A DNA stretch of 36,822 nucleotides, taken from contig PGZS01000010.1 of NCBI GenBank assembly GCA_002841435.1, positions 1 through 36,822 of the forward strand. The letters run 5' to 3'. Both the position numbers and the translations under genes were made by a program. Source of the DNA: Firmicutes bacterium HGW-Firmicutes-3 (GTDB taxonomy: Bacteria; Bacillota; Clostridia; Lachnospirales; Vallitaleaceae). The notes below the pieces were generated by a model, which worked only from the letters and a program-made list of their open reading frames with translations, made no database searches and was not told the DNA's origin. Below are positions 8,026 to 15,176 of this stretch, in pieces; positions within the stretch are counted from its first letter, which is position 1; each line of letters begins with the position of its first letter.

Positions 8026-8320
8026 TTTGATGAATCTTGAAACGGAAAGTAACGAAAATAGAAGTGTGAATGTATTTTTTCAAAATGATACATTTAAAAC
8101 CCGTGTAATTGTATTAGAGGCTGGAGGTGAAATTCCTCCATGTCAGATGGATATATTTGTAATGTTTTATGTTATTAAGGGAGAAGTGGTTTTAAGAAAA
8201 AATGAAGAATCCGCCATATTGAAAGAGAATCAGGTTTTCATTTCTGAGCCTGCATGGCTTTCTATGGATTCGAAATTCGGAGCAAGGCTCATGGGTATAC
8301 AAATAAAGTCTCAAGAATAA
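8012..8320 (+). CDS. Cupin-like small protein
   Basis: 102 codons. It overlaps padR by 14 bases, so it is probably translationally coupled. The middle (VIVLEAGGEIPPCQMDIFVMFYVIKGEVVLRKNEESAILKENQVFISEP) follows the strand pattern of a cupin barrel. The metal-binding His residues of classic cupins are missing and a Cys (PPCQM) lies where HxH would be. It may act as a ligand-binding or sensor protein for the cluster rather than an enzyme. I do not recognise a characterised homologue. Confidence 0.6.
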   Translation: MKIFDLMNLETESNENRSVNVFFQNDTFKTRVIVLEAGGEIPPCQMDIFVMFYVIKGEVVLRKNEESAILKENQVFISEPAWLSMDSKFGARLMGIQIKSQE

Positions 8321-8332
8321 GAAGGTGACAAA

Positions 8333-8812
8333 ATGGCCACGATTATTATGATCTACGGCTTTTTAGCAGTTTGTTTATTAATGTCTTTAATAAAAAGCAA
8401 GGAAAAATCAAAGAAAGCACTTAAAGTAGCAGGAAAGGCTCTTCTTAAGACAGCGCCTAGCCTATTGGCTGTACTAGGAATAGTAGGGCTCACATTAGGT
8501 ATATTGACAGCAGAAGCCATTTCAGGTCTAGTAGGAGCAGAAGCAGGATTTGTTGCAACAATTATAGCAGCAGTACTTGGCGCAATAACCTTAATACCTT
8601 CTTTGGTAGCATTTCCATTAGCAGGGTCCTTGCTTCGATCCGGTGCAACAGTAATGACCATATCAGCTTTTGTTACCACATTGGTTATGGTTGGTATGGT
8701 CACAGCACCAATGGAAATGAAAATCTTGGGCAAAAAATTTACCTTGCTCCGCAATGGATTAGGATTTCTGGCAGCATTGATTATAGCTGGGATTATGGGG
8801 GTTATATTATGA
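8333..8812 (+). CDS. Half-size permease, first subunit (YraQ/ArsP_1-like)
   Basis: 159 codons, very hydrophobic. One helix is at the N-terminus (IIMIYGFLAVCLLMSL), followed by a basic stretch and four to five more helices. The segment LIPSLVAFPLAGSLLRSGATVMTISAFV and the following KILGKKFTLLRNGLGFL match the repeat unit of YraQ/ArsP_1 permeases (PF03773 type). The full-length family has about 300-350 residues and contains this unit twice; here one copy sits in each of two adjacent genes. The Cys motif that binds arsenic in ArsP is not present. The stop codon overlaps the next start (ATGA), a sign that the two subunits are made together. Confidence 0.7.
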   Translation: MATIIMIYGFLAVCLLMSLIKSKEKSKKALKVAGKALLKTAPSLLAVLGIVGLTLGILTAEAISGLVGAEAGFVATIIAAVLGAITLIPSLVAFPLAGSLLRSGATVMTISAFVTTLVMVGMVTAPMEMKILGKKFTLLRNGLGFLAALIIAGIMGVIL

Positions 8813-9372
8813 TGATACTTAAGAAGTTTAAACTTCCAATTTTAATTGGATGCATCTATGTTGCTTTGGCCATTTTTGCACCTGCTACAGCGGGAAGATC
8901 CGCTTGGGTAACTTGGGACTATTTCAAAGAGATGGCCTTAATTATGCCACCTGTTTTTTTACTGATGGGTCTTATGGAGGTATGGGTTCCTAAAGATAAA
9001 ATACAAAAGTGGTTGGGGAGTGGATCGGGTATTAAAGGTGGTTTGATTTCTCTGGCACTTGGAACACTGCCCACAGGACCTTTGTATGTTGCGTTTCCAA
9101 TGACAGCAACGTTGCTGAGAAAGGGAGCCAGCATAATCAACATGGTAATATTTTTAGGATCTTGGGCAGCTCTTAAGATTCCACAACTGATGGTAGAAAT
9201 CAAATTTTTAGGAATTTCATTTACAGGCGTAAGGTTTGTTTTTACGCTTACGGCTTTGGTTCTCATGGGATTCATTATGGAAACCATACTGGGTCGCAAG
9301 TCAGTTATGGGATGGCTGCCGCCTGAAAATGAAGAAATAATGAAAAAACAAGCAGGTAAAATGAAGGCGTAA
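8809..9372 (+). CDS. Half-size permease, second subunit (YraQ/ArsP_1-like)
   Basis: 187 codons starting inside the stop of the first permease gene. Helices are seen near residues 8-25, 40-60, 80-100, 108-125 and 140-160. LGTLPTGPLYVAFPMTATLLRKGASIINMVIFLGSWAALKIPQ lines up with the same part of the first subunit (both have AFP, then LLR, then GA). The substrate is unknown; relatives move organoarsenicals or are uncharacterised. The Thr-Gly-Pro where related permeases carry Cys suggests a different substrate. Together the pair probably forms one heterodimeric transporter, controlled by PadR. Confidence 0.7.
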   Translation: MMILKKFKLPILIGCIYVALAIFAPATAGRSAWVTWDYFKEMALIMPPVFLLMGLMEVWVPKDKIQKWLGSGSGIKGGLISLALGTLPTGPLYVAFPMTATLLRKGASIINMVIFLGSWAALKIPQLMVEIKFLGISFTGVRFVFTLTALVLMGFIMETILGRKSVMGWLPPENEEIMKKQAGKMKA

Positions 9373-9403
9373 TTAGGATAAGTCTTCAAGAAAGGTGGCA
9401 GCT

Positions 9404-9553
9404 ATGAGTGATTTATTTAAGTTGAAGGACAAATTGATGACACCATTAATCAGGATGGTCATTAAACATTCCAAAAATATGGAATTAAAGGTGTTTCTTA
9501 AGGCCATGGCTGTTTTTCCTGAAAAAGTAAGCAGTACTTATAACAAAAAATAG
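9404..9553 (+). CDS. Small hypothetical protein, 49 aa, last gene of the PadR cluster
   Basis: 49 codons with a good AAAGGTGG ribosome binding site, 31 bases after the second permease gene. The peptide starts MSDLFKLKDKLMTPLIRMV and is rich in Lys, Met and hydrophobic residues; it has no clear membrane helix and no Cys. It could be a small regulator or accessory peptide of the permease, but I do not recognise it. A weak hairpin at 9626-9647 may end the transcript. Confidence 0.55.
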   Translation: MSDLFKLKDKLMTPLIRMVIKHSKNMELKVFLKAMAVFPEKVSSTYNKK

Positions 9554-9625
9554 AAAAAAGTGGTGTTGACTATCAAGTTGCTTTTGATGACGCGTAGTGG
9601 TTCAGTAGAGAAAAAATAGAGTTCG

Positions 9626-9647
9626 ACCACAACATATAGTGGTTTTT
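9626..9647 (+). terminator. Weak terminator candidate
   Basis: ACCAC (9626-9630) and GTGGT (9639-9643) form a 5-bp stem with an 8-base loop and then four more T's. It lies between the PadR cluster and sigZ. Confidence 0.4.
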
Positions 9648-9771
9648 GACCCCGAAAAAAGGGCGAAAATATAGATGACATAGCAAGTATACGCAAATCG
9701 GAGCTGTAAAAAAATAAAACAGAAGGAGTATGGGGTGTGCGTGTGATATGTATATCTTAAAGGCAAATAAA

Positions 9772-10344
9772 ATGAAAAATATTGAAATGGATGTCATTTG
9801 GAATAAATTTAGATATGAATTATTAAGTTTTATAAAGGCAAAAGTGAATGATCAGCATGAGGCTGAAGATATTTTGCAGGAAGTTTTTATTAGAATATAT
9901 AAAAATATTGAGCAGTTAGAGGATGAATCCAAACTTAAGTCGTGGTTGTATAAAATCACAAATAATGCAATCATCGATTATTATAGAAAAAGAAAAAAAA
10001 CTGAAGTACAAATTGAGCTTTTAGAAAATGTATTGAGATATGAAGAAGAGATTGTAACTATGAATGACGAAATCTCAACTTGTCTGAAATTATTTCTGAG
10101 TGACCTACCTGAAAAATATAAAGTGCCTCTTGAAATGTACGAATTTAAAGAAATGAAACATAAAGAAATTTCTAAAGAGTTAGATATTTCTTTGTCTGGG
10201 TCAAAAACACGAATTCAACGGGCACGCGAGAAATTAAAGGAAGCCTTAATCGGATGCTGCAAAATTGAATTTGATGTTTATGGTAATATTGTTGAGTATG
10301 AACAAAATGAGAACTATCAATGCTCTAACGACAAATGCAAATAA
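9772..10344 (+). CDS. sigZ: SigZ-like ECF sigma factor with Cys-rich tail
   Basis: 190 codons from ATG 9772. Region 2 is clear (HEAEDILQEVFIRIYKNI, SWLYKITNNAIIDYYRKRKK) and region 4 follows (LPEKYKVPLEMYEFKEMKHKEISKELDISLSGSKTRIQRAREKLKEAL). After region 4 the protein continues with GCCKIEFDVYGNIVEYEQ and then two more Cys (QCSNDKCK), the tail typical of SigZ. An upstream in-frame ATG at 9730 lies one base from GGAG, which is too close, so I prefer 9772 (ATG 9748 and 9787 are also possible). No anti-sigma gene is nearby. The next gene is arsM. A sensing role for the tail cysteines is inference. Confidence 0.88.
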   Translation: MKNIEMDVIWNKFRYELLSFIKAKVNDQHEAEDILQEVFIRIYKNIEQLEDESKLKSWLYKITNNAIIDYYRKRKKTEVQIELLENVLRYEEEIVTMNDEISTCLKLFLSDLPEKYKVPLEMYEFKEMKHKEISKELDISLSGSKTRIQRAREKLKEALIGCCKIEFDVYGNIVEYEQNENYQCSNDKCK

Positions 10345-10350
10345 ATTTTA

Positions 10351-10380
10351 AAACTACAATCAAAAGATTGTAGTTTTTTT
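10351..10380 (+). terminator. Terminator after sigZ
   Basis: AAACTACAATC (10351-10361) pairs perfectly with GATTGTAGTTT (10366-10376) over an AAAA loop, followed by a T run. It separates sigZ from arsM, so arsM either has its own promoter or depends on read-through. Confidence 0.88.
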
Positions 10381-10451
10381 GCGACCATTTTTGATTGCTT
10401 GCGTCTTTACTTGTGAAATCAAAACTTAAAATATGAAAGGTGGTAACAAAA

Positions 10452-11249
10452 ATGATTGAGAACAAAGAAGAACTGAGAGAGCATATACGTAAAAACTATG
10501 AAGGCGTAGCTCTAAAGGGTTCGCAGGGATGTGGGTGCGGTTGCAATCCTTCTCAAAGAGAGGATAATCCTTTGGACGTAAAGGAACTATCCTTAAATCT
10601 TGGGTACTCTGAAAGTGATTTAACCAATATTCCCAGTGATGCAAATATGGGATTGGGTTGTGGTAATCCTATTGCCATTGCATCTTTAAAAGAAGGAGAA
10701 AGCGTTCTTGATCTTGGAAGTGGAGGGGGATTTGATTGCTTTTTAGCAAGAAAACAGGTTGGCGATACAGGATTTGTAATTGGAGTGGATATGACTTCCG
10801 AAATGATTAAACTATCAAGAAAGAATGCCGAAGAAAGCGGGTATTCTAATTTGGAGTTTAGGCTTGGAGAAATAGAACATTTACCAATAGCGGATACATC
10901 TGTTGACGTGATTATTTCTAATTGTGTCATTAATTTATCGTTGGAAAAAGAAAAAGTCTTCAAAGATGCTTATAGAGTTCTGAAGCATGAGGGAAGATTA
11001 TCAATATCAGATATTGTTGCTACAGCAGAATTGCCAAAGCATATTAAAGAAGATTTATCTATGATGGCAGGGTGTATTTCTGGGGCAGAGTATATTGAGA
11101 ATATTAAAAAAATGCTTGAAGATGCCGGCTTTGTCGATATAAAAATGTCACCAAAAGATAACAGTAAGCAGATATTAAGAAATTGGGCGCCGGATAGGAA
11201 CATAGACGATTTTGTTGCTTCTTTTATCATTGAAGCACAAAAGCGCTAA
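10452..11249 (+). CDS. arsM: Arsenite S-adenosylmethionine methyltransferase
   Basis: 265 codons from ATG 10452, behind AAAGGTGG; an in-frame GTG at 10440 overlaps the ribosome site and is unlikely. The SAM-binding loop is VLDLGSGGGFDCFLA, with acidic loop VIGVDMTSEMI. The Cys residues that mark ArsM are present: CGCGC near the N-terminus, the GLGCGNP motif, SNCVINLS and MMAGCISGAEY; in characterised ArsM the last two bind As(III) during methylation. The product methylates arsenite to methylated arsenicals, which leave the cell or volatilise. It ends before a stretch holding a group II intron remnant. It is downstream of sigZ. Confidence 0.92.
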   Translation: MIENKEELREHIRKNYEGVALKGSQGCGCGCNPSQREDNPLDVKELSLNLGYSESDLTNIPSDANMGLGCGNPIAIASLKEGESVLDLGSGGGFDCFLARKQVGDTGFVIGVDMTSEMIKLSRKNAEESGYSNLEFRLGEIEHLPIADTSVDVIISNCVINLSLEKEKVFKDAYRVLKHEGRLSISDIVATAELPKHIKEDLSMMAGCISGAEYIENIKKMLEDAGFVDIKMSPKDNSKQILRNWAPDRNIDDFVASFIIEAQKR

Positions 11250-11329
11250 GAGTCATCGAGAACATTTACAGGAATAAGTCAGTCTTATACTTTTGTAATC
11301 ATATGTTAAGCCTTTTGGATTATAAATAT

Positions 11330-11640
11330 AAAAAGGTGGAGGCGAACTTCTGGTCCGACGAACAGAAATCACATGCAAGGCATATGTTTGCTGGATAAGG
11401 TTGCATAACAAACCGAAGTCCAAAACTGTTCGGAGCAAACGGTGTAGATGTGGCGGATAGGTGGAAGGAAAGATTGCGTTCTTACCCGGGGAGATCTCAT
11501 GGACGTGTGGAAACAGAGTATGAAACACGGTGAAAAGTTTGTCATGAGAAGTCAGCAAAAGCCATAGTACCTATAAATTTTGGGAAACTGAGGTTTGCAG
11601 TCATGACTGCAGGGGAAGGGCTGAACTTTAGGAGATGAGA
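11330..11640 (+). mobile_element. Group II intron remnant (5' RNA part, no reverse transcriptase)
   Basis: This stretch has no gene but strongly resembles the RNA part that comes before the reverse-transcriptase gene in bacterial group II introns. Landmarks are CTTACCCGGGGAGATCTCA near 11491-11510, CACGGTGAAAAG near 11527, TGAGAAGTCAGCA near 11544, CATAGTACCT near 11565, and GGAAGGGCTGAACTTTAGG near 11610. In intact introns the reverse-transcriptase/maturase gene begins soon after. Here unrelated AT-rich sequence follows from about 11640, and neither the enzyme nor domains V-VI are found. The exact 5' border is not clear; base composition changes near 11330. Confidence 0.7.
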
Positions 11641-11712
11641 GTCAATTAAATTATAGTTTAAATTAAGCAAAAAATTATACTGATATATTGAAATTATAAG
11701 AGATGATAAGCA

Positions 11713-12030
11713 GTGTTTATTAAAAGAGCACTTGAATCAATGATAAAAGAAGTTTCAAATACGTATCCAGTTCTTCTTGTGACAGGACCAAGACAGGTTG
11801 GAAAAACGACACTAATAGAATATGTTGCTGATAAAACAAGAAAGTATGTGAGCCTCGATAATCAAGTAGCTAGGCAATTAGCAAGAGAAGAACCGCTACT
11901 ATTTTTGCAAAGATACGAGCCATCAGTAATTATTGATGAAATACAATATGCACCTGAATTATTACCATATATTAGATTACATGTTGATAGAAATAAGAAT
12001 ATGGGTGATTTTTGCCTGACTGGTTCATTT
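11713..12030 (+). pseudogene. AAA ATPase (AAA_14/DUF4143 type), truncated
   Basis: The frame opens with GTG 11713 and reads FIKRALESMIKEVSNTYP. It carries Walker A (LVTGPRQVGKTTLIEY), then YVSLDNQVARQLAREEP, a Walker B-like PSVIIDEIQYAPELLPYI and DFCLTGS. Family members have about 400 residues and a C-terminal DUF4143 domain. Here homology stops at about residue 105; the frame runs on into unrelated residues and stops at 12099. The loss is an abrupt junction, not a point mutation. The role of these ATPases is poorly known; they are often spread by transfer and lie among mobile genes. Confidence 0.8.
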
Positions 12031-12427
12031 CTTTATTTTCTTGTACTGCGACTGTTTCGTCATTTGATGGAGTTATTCTTCTTAAAAGTAATACTATAAC
12101 TATAAGTACGAACATCTGAAGTGTTTGTGATCCCCAATCAGGGTCTGCAATAGCTGTTAAACGGATTATATTGAATAGCAGATTTAGAAGCAATCAGTCT
12201 TTCGACTAAACGAATAGGTACACGTGTTCATATACATAATATTTCAATAAATCATAATCGAAGTACAGTAATATCTATGAAACTATTGTAGGGATTGGAT
12301 AATATTTTTTAGGCAAGAGGATAGTGACAAGGGCGCACAGATGTATAAAATGTGATGCTGCAAAGTGCTTCTAGTACCTTGTTTCGTAAAAAGAAATCAA
12401 TAGATTTAATCATCCCATAGAAATCGA
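12030..12427. other. Mosaic of unidentified fragments
   Basis: This stretch has no gene I can support. On the minus strand about 12020-12193 reads as a hydrophobic piece (FVLIVIVLLLRR) that lacks a full family signature. Another minus-strand frame near 12160-12230 reads TRVPIRLVERLIASKS, which looks a little like the end of a LacI-family sugar regulator. Both are short and surrounded by stops. They are best seen as scraps left by rearrangement. Confidence 0.35.
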
Positions 12428-12460
12428 TTTTATTGTAACGCGATTTACGTTACAATAAAA
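12428..12460. promoter_or_regulatory. Operator of the toxin-antitoxin pair (13-bp inverted repeat)
   Basis: TTTTATTGTAACG (12428-12440) and CGTTACAATAAAA (12448-12460) are perfect 13-base arms with a 7-base spacer. They end 17 bases before the antitoxin ATG and just before its ribosome site. Antitoxins of the RelB/DinJ family bind such palindromes to repress their own operon. Confidence 0.75.
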
Positions 12461-12477
12461 TAAAGGAGATGATATAT

Positions 12478-12786
12478 ATGGCTAATACTACAACTTTAAA
12501 TTTAAGAGTGAATCCTATAGTTAAGAGACAAGCAGAAGAAATTTTATCAGAACTAGGTATTCCAATGTCTACGGCGATAAATATGTATTTAAGTCAAATC
12601 AATTTGACTGGAGGTATTCCTTTTTCTGTTGAATTGCCTAAAGTGCCTGATGAAATTAATGCTGAACTAATGACAAATCTAGAGTTGCATGATAAAATAC
12701 AAAAAGGCTACGATGATGTTGAAAGAGGTAAAGTGTCGAATGCATCTGAGGCTTTCAAATTGTTAAAAGAGAAACATTCGATATGA
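12478..12786 (+). CDS. RelB/DinJ family antitoxin
   Basis: 102 codons from ATG 12478, behind AAAGGAG. The N-terminus (NTTTLNLRVNPIVKRQAEEILSELGIPMSTAINMYLSQI) is a ribbon-helix-helix DNA-binding domain of the DinJ/RelB type, followed by GGIPFSVELP. The C-terminal part would wrap the toxin. An earlier in-frame ATG at 12469 is too close to the ribosome site. The gene overlaps the toxin start by 4 bases (ATGA), the standard layout of these pairs. It probably represses its own transcription through the 13-bp inverted repeat. With the toxin cut short it may be an orphan antitoxin. Confidence 0.9.
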   Translation: MANTTTLNLRVNPIVKRQAEEILSELGIPMSTAINMYLSQINLTGGIPFSVELPKVPDEINAELMTNLELHDKIQKGYDDVERGKVSNASEAFKLLKEKHSI

Positions 12787-12965
12787 AAGTGTTCAATATT
12801 GAGATAACTAATGAAGCAATAAACGATTTGGAAAAAATATATCTGTATATCGCAAATAGTCTATTGTCACCAGAAATTGCCAGTGGGCAATATGAACGGA
12901 TTACACAAAGTATACTGTTTGTTTCAAAAAACACCCGATTCATGTGGAGACCATCGTACTGCTAA
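12783..12965 (+). pseudogene. RelE/ParE family toxin, C-terminally truncated
   Basis: 60 codons; intact members have about 90-105. The N-terminus (VFNIEITNEAINDLEKIYLYIANSLLSPEIASGQYERITQSI) fits a ParE/RelE-like toxin. The second half with the usual Arg-rich catalytic or binding strand (R-x-L-P-V-x-N-Y, VIR-x-x-Y) is absent. From about codon 47 the frame runs into sequence that, in another frame, encodes the tail of an rRNA uracil methyltransferase. The toxin is therefore probably inactive. Confidence 0.75.
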
Positions 12966-12976
12966 CAAGAAAATAG
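12932..12976 (+). pseudogene. 3'-end fragment of an RlmCD/RumA-type methyltransferase gene
   Basis: In the frame that ends with TAG at 12974-12976 the DNA encodes PIHVETIVLLTRK and a stop. This is the conserved C-terminal end of the uracil-5-methyltransferase family (HVETVVLL, holding the general-base Glu). Nothing of the family is seen before the His codon at 12941. It is not a copy of the intact gene at 5591-6979, which ends differently (HVENVVLM). A terminator follows at 12986-13029, as after a real gene end. The fragment could be left from a paralogue into which a mobile element inserted. Confidence 0.6.
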
Positions 12977-12985
12977 ACGTATAAG

Positions 12986-13029
12986 CCCTTGAAAATATTG
13001 TGAATACTTTATTTACAGGGGATTTTTTT
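12986..13029 (+). terminator. Terminator after the methyltransferase fragment
   Basis: CCCTTG (12986-12991) pairs with CAGGGG (13016-13021) with one wobble, and the stem extends inward through A/T pairs with a mismatch; a run of seven T's follows. Confidence 0.6.
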
Positions 13030-13130
13030 CTTGATTTTTTCTTGAGGAATTATTATATATAATTGAGGGTATTCTTTACATAAAAAGAGTTATATTATAC
13101 GAGATTTATATAGAAATAGGTGGTTACATT

Positions 13131-14005
13131 TGGATTTTAGGAATAATGGTACTGCTTATCTATAGTGTGGATCGTTTTTGTTAATCAGTTCGGAAATGGA
13201 GCTTTCTTGTGAGGGAAATGTTAAAGGGAGGATTATAAACATGTTAAATAATAAAAAGCCAGTGTTTTGGGTTGTTATAGTGGCACTGATCGCTGTGGTA
13301 GCAGTTAGTGTAGGGCTTATGTCAAACCCTATAAATACTGCAAAGCTCTCAGATACTAGTGATATTTATGCAACATCTGAAAAATGGGCTGAGGCACTTA
13401 AGAATCGTGATGGGAAAGCAAGATATGAGATGATGGCACCGGAATCTAAAACTGATTATTATAATTCACTTGTATTTATAAACGGTGAAGAATATCCGTG
13501 GGTCATCGGAGATTCAAGTCCATATGTGGTAAGTTATGAAATAAAAATAAGTGGTTTAAGTGCTATTATTACTTATATTACAGAGACATCTGAGTCAGAA
13601 GTATATATCTATCAAGAGCAACTATTTTTTGATACTCAAGGAGGAAAAACTTTTATAAGCAAGTTCGATGTTACGGTATCCTATTTGCGAAAAGATTTGT
13701 ATGAGGAGGCAATCAAAATTCAAAAACAAGTTAAAGAAGGGCATCTGGATTGGCGTTTAAATCCCGAATCGGTAGTATTGGAATTTGTCCGCAGTGATTT
13801 AGGCTTGGAGGGTGGAGAAATTATTTCCTCAGCAAACAATGATGTTGTTTTCAAAAAAGATGAAGGTGAGGAAATAAAAATTAAGTTATATAGACCTATA
13901 AATAATGATGATGGATTTCTAGCGATTTATGAGTATTCAATCGGCGTTAATCATTATATACTGGATAATAATTATATAGCACCACGAATGTTGGGAGATA
14001 AGTAG
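13131..14005 (+). pseudogene. M56/BlaR1-type sensor, internal-deletion derivative
   Basis: Three pieces of an M56 (BlaR1/MecR1-like) membrane peptidase appear in the right order. First is WILGIMVLLIYSV (from 13131), like the third helix. Second is SEMELSC, like the KDMELSCDE motif. Third is EGNVKGRIINMLNNKKPVFWVVIVALIAVVAV, the segment before the last helix. The HExxH zinc site that should lie between the first two is gone. The third piece continues in one open frame to 14005 as an outside domain of about 225 residues. An ATG at 13241 behind GGGAGG would give a 254-residue one-helix protein, so the tail may still be made. It cannot be a peptidase. No BlaI gene is next to it. Confidence 0.7.
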
Positions 14006-14059
14006 ATTGGTCTTTGATTATAAAAGAGTAAAAGAGGTATCAATAAAAAGTGAGAAAGA

Positions 14060-15087
14060 AGCCTTGAATACACAACCTCATATATTGATGATAACGGACA
14101 CGGGACTCATGTAGCGGGTATATTAGGTGCAAAAATAATAGTATTGGTACAGTAGGTATTGCTCCCGATGCAAGCTTATATGCAGTAAAAGTATTAGGCA
14201 AAGATGGTTCAGGCTACCTTTCTGACGTAATAGCAGGGATAGATTGGGCGATCACAAGTAAAATGGATATTGTAAATTTAAGCTTAGGAAGTACTTCCTC
14301 CTCTTCTACATTAAAGCAAGTTGTAGACAAGGCATATAGCCAGGGTGTTATTGTAGTTGCGGCCGCTGGAAATAGTGGAACAAGCGATGGGGTAGGAGAT
14401 AACGTAAACTATCCTGCTCGATATGACTCGGTAATAGCAGTTGCAGCCACAGATAGTAAAGATTTACGAGCAACCTTTTCATCAACAGGAAGTACTGTTG
14501 AAGTTGCAGCGCCTGGAGTAAAAATCATTAGTACATACTTAAACAATCAATATGGTTATATGAGTGGAACTTCTATGGCGACCCCATATGTTTCAGGGAA
14601 TATTGCACTTTTAAAACAGGCATTTCCTACGCTATCCAATACAGAACTGCGATTAAAACTACAAGAGGCAGTAGTTGATTTAGGATCGGCTGGAAAAGAT
14701 TCATGGTATGGGTATGGGTTAATACAGGCACCATATAAGCAGGAAATTGTGAGTGAACCGATAGCGACTGAACCTGTAGTGATGGAAACAAATACATCTG
14801 TGTCTACAGATAAAAGTTCATATAAAGCAGGTGAAAAAGTTTATACACAAGCAAATGTCACAGATAGTAATAATGTTATAATCCCAGATGCTAATGTTAA
14901 GTTCACCATTAAACCACCAAAAGGTAACGCGATAGTGGTTACTGGGACGACAGACTTGAACGGACAAGTAACTTTAGTTTACGCCACAAAAAGGAACGCA
15001 TTTAAAGGTACCTATGAAGTTTTGGCGGAAGCGTCCCATATCAACGCTAAATCAAGTGTTGCTAGAACAACTTTTAAAATCAATTAA
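14060..15087 (+). pseudogene. Subtilisin-like serine peptidase (S8), 5'-truncated and frameshifted
   Basis: The His motif DDNGHGTHVAGILGAK begins at 14087 in one frame. The homology then jumps one frame to SIGTVGIAPDASLYAVKVLG; restoring one A in the short A run near 14131-14136 would join them. After that come VVAAAGNSG (oxyanion Asn), FSSTGSTVEVAAPG, and the Ser motif GTSMATPYVSG, so the core is S8. The Asp motif, propeptide and signal peptide are missing, and a stop lies just upstream at 14051. After the peptidase domain a beta-sandwich (Ig/invasin-like) domain of about 100 residues runs to the end (SSYKAGEKVYTQANVTD). The gene is dead unless the 840-base downstream part is used alone. Confidence 0.88.
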
Positions 15088-15112
15088 CAAATTATTAGGG
15101 CCCCCTTATATG

Positions 15113-15176
15113 ATACTTCCAAAGTAGACAGTCTAATTAATTAAAGTTAGATTATTTACTTTGGAAGTATTTTTTT
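15113..15176 (+). terminator. Terminator after the subtilase
   Basis: ATACTTCCAAAGTA (15113-15126) pairs perfectly with TACTTTGGAAGTAT (15157-15170), with an inner TCTAA/TTAGA stem, followed by TTTTTT. The gap 15177-15365 shows no further feature that I can support. Confidence 0.88.

Noticed and set aside
8353-8754. Long open antisense frame over the first permease gene (and a similar one at 8919-9389)
   Set aside because: Both mirror hydrophobic codons of the plus-strand genes, have no ribosome site and show no family pattern.
9730-9771. Longer N-terminus of the SigZ-like sigma factor with two Cys
   Set aside because: The ATG at 9730 lies one base after GGAG, too close for start selection, and the extra residues are not part of the family's usual start.
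11253-11558. 101-codon minus-strand frame over the intron remnant
   Set aside because: It lies in structured RNA sequence of a group II intron and has no recognisable protein pattern.
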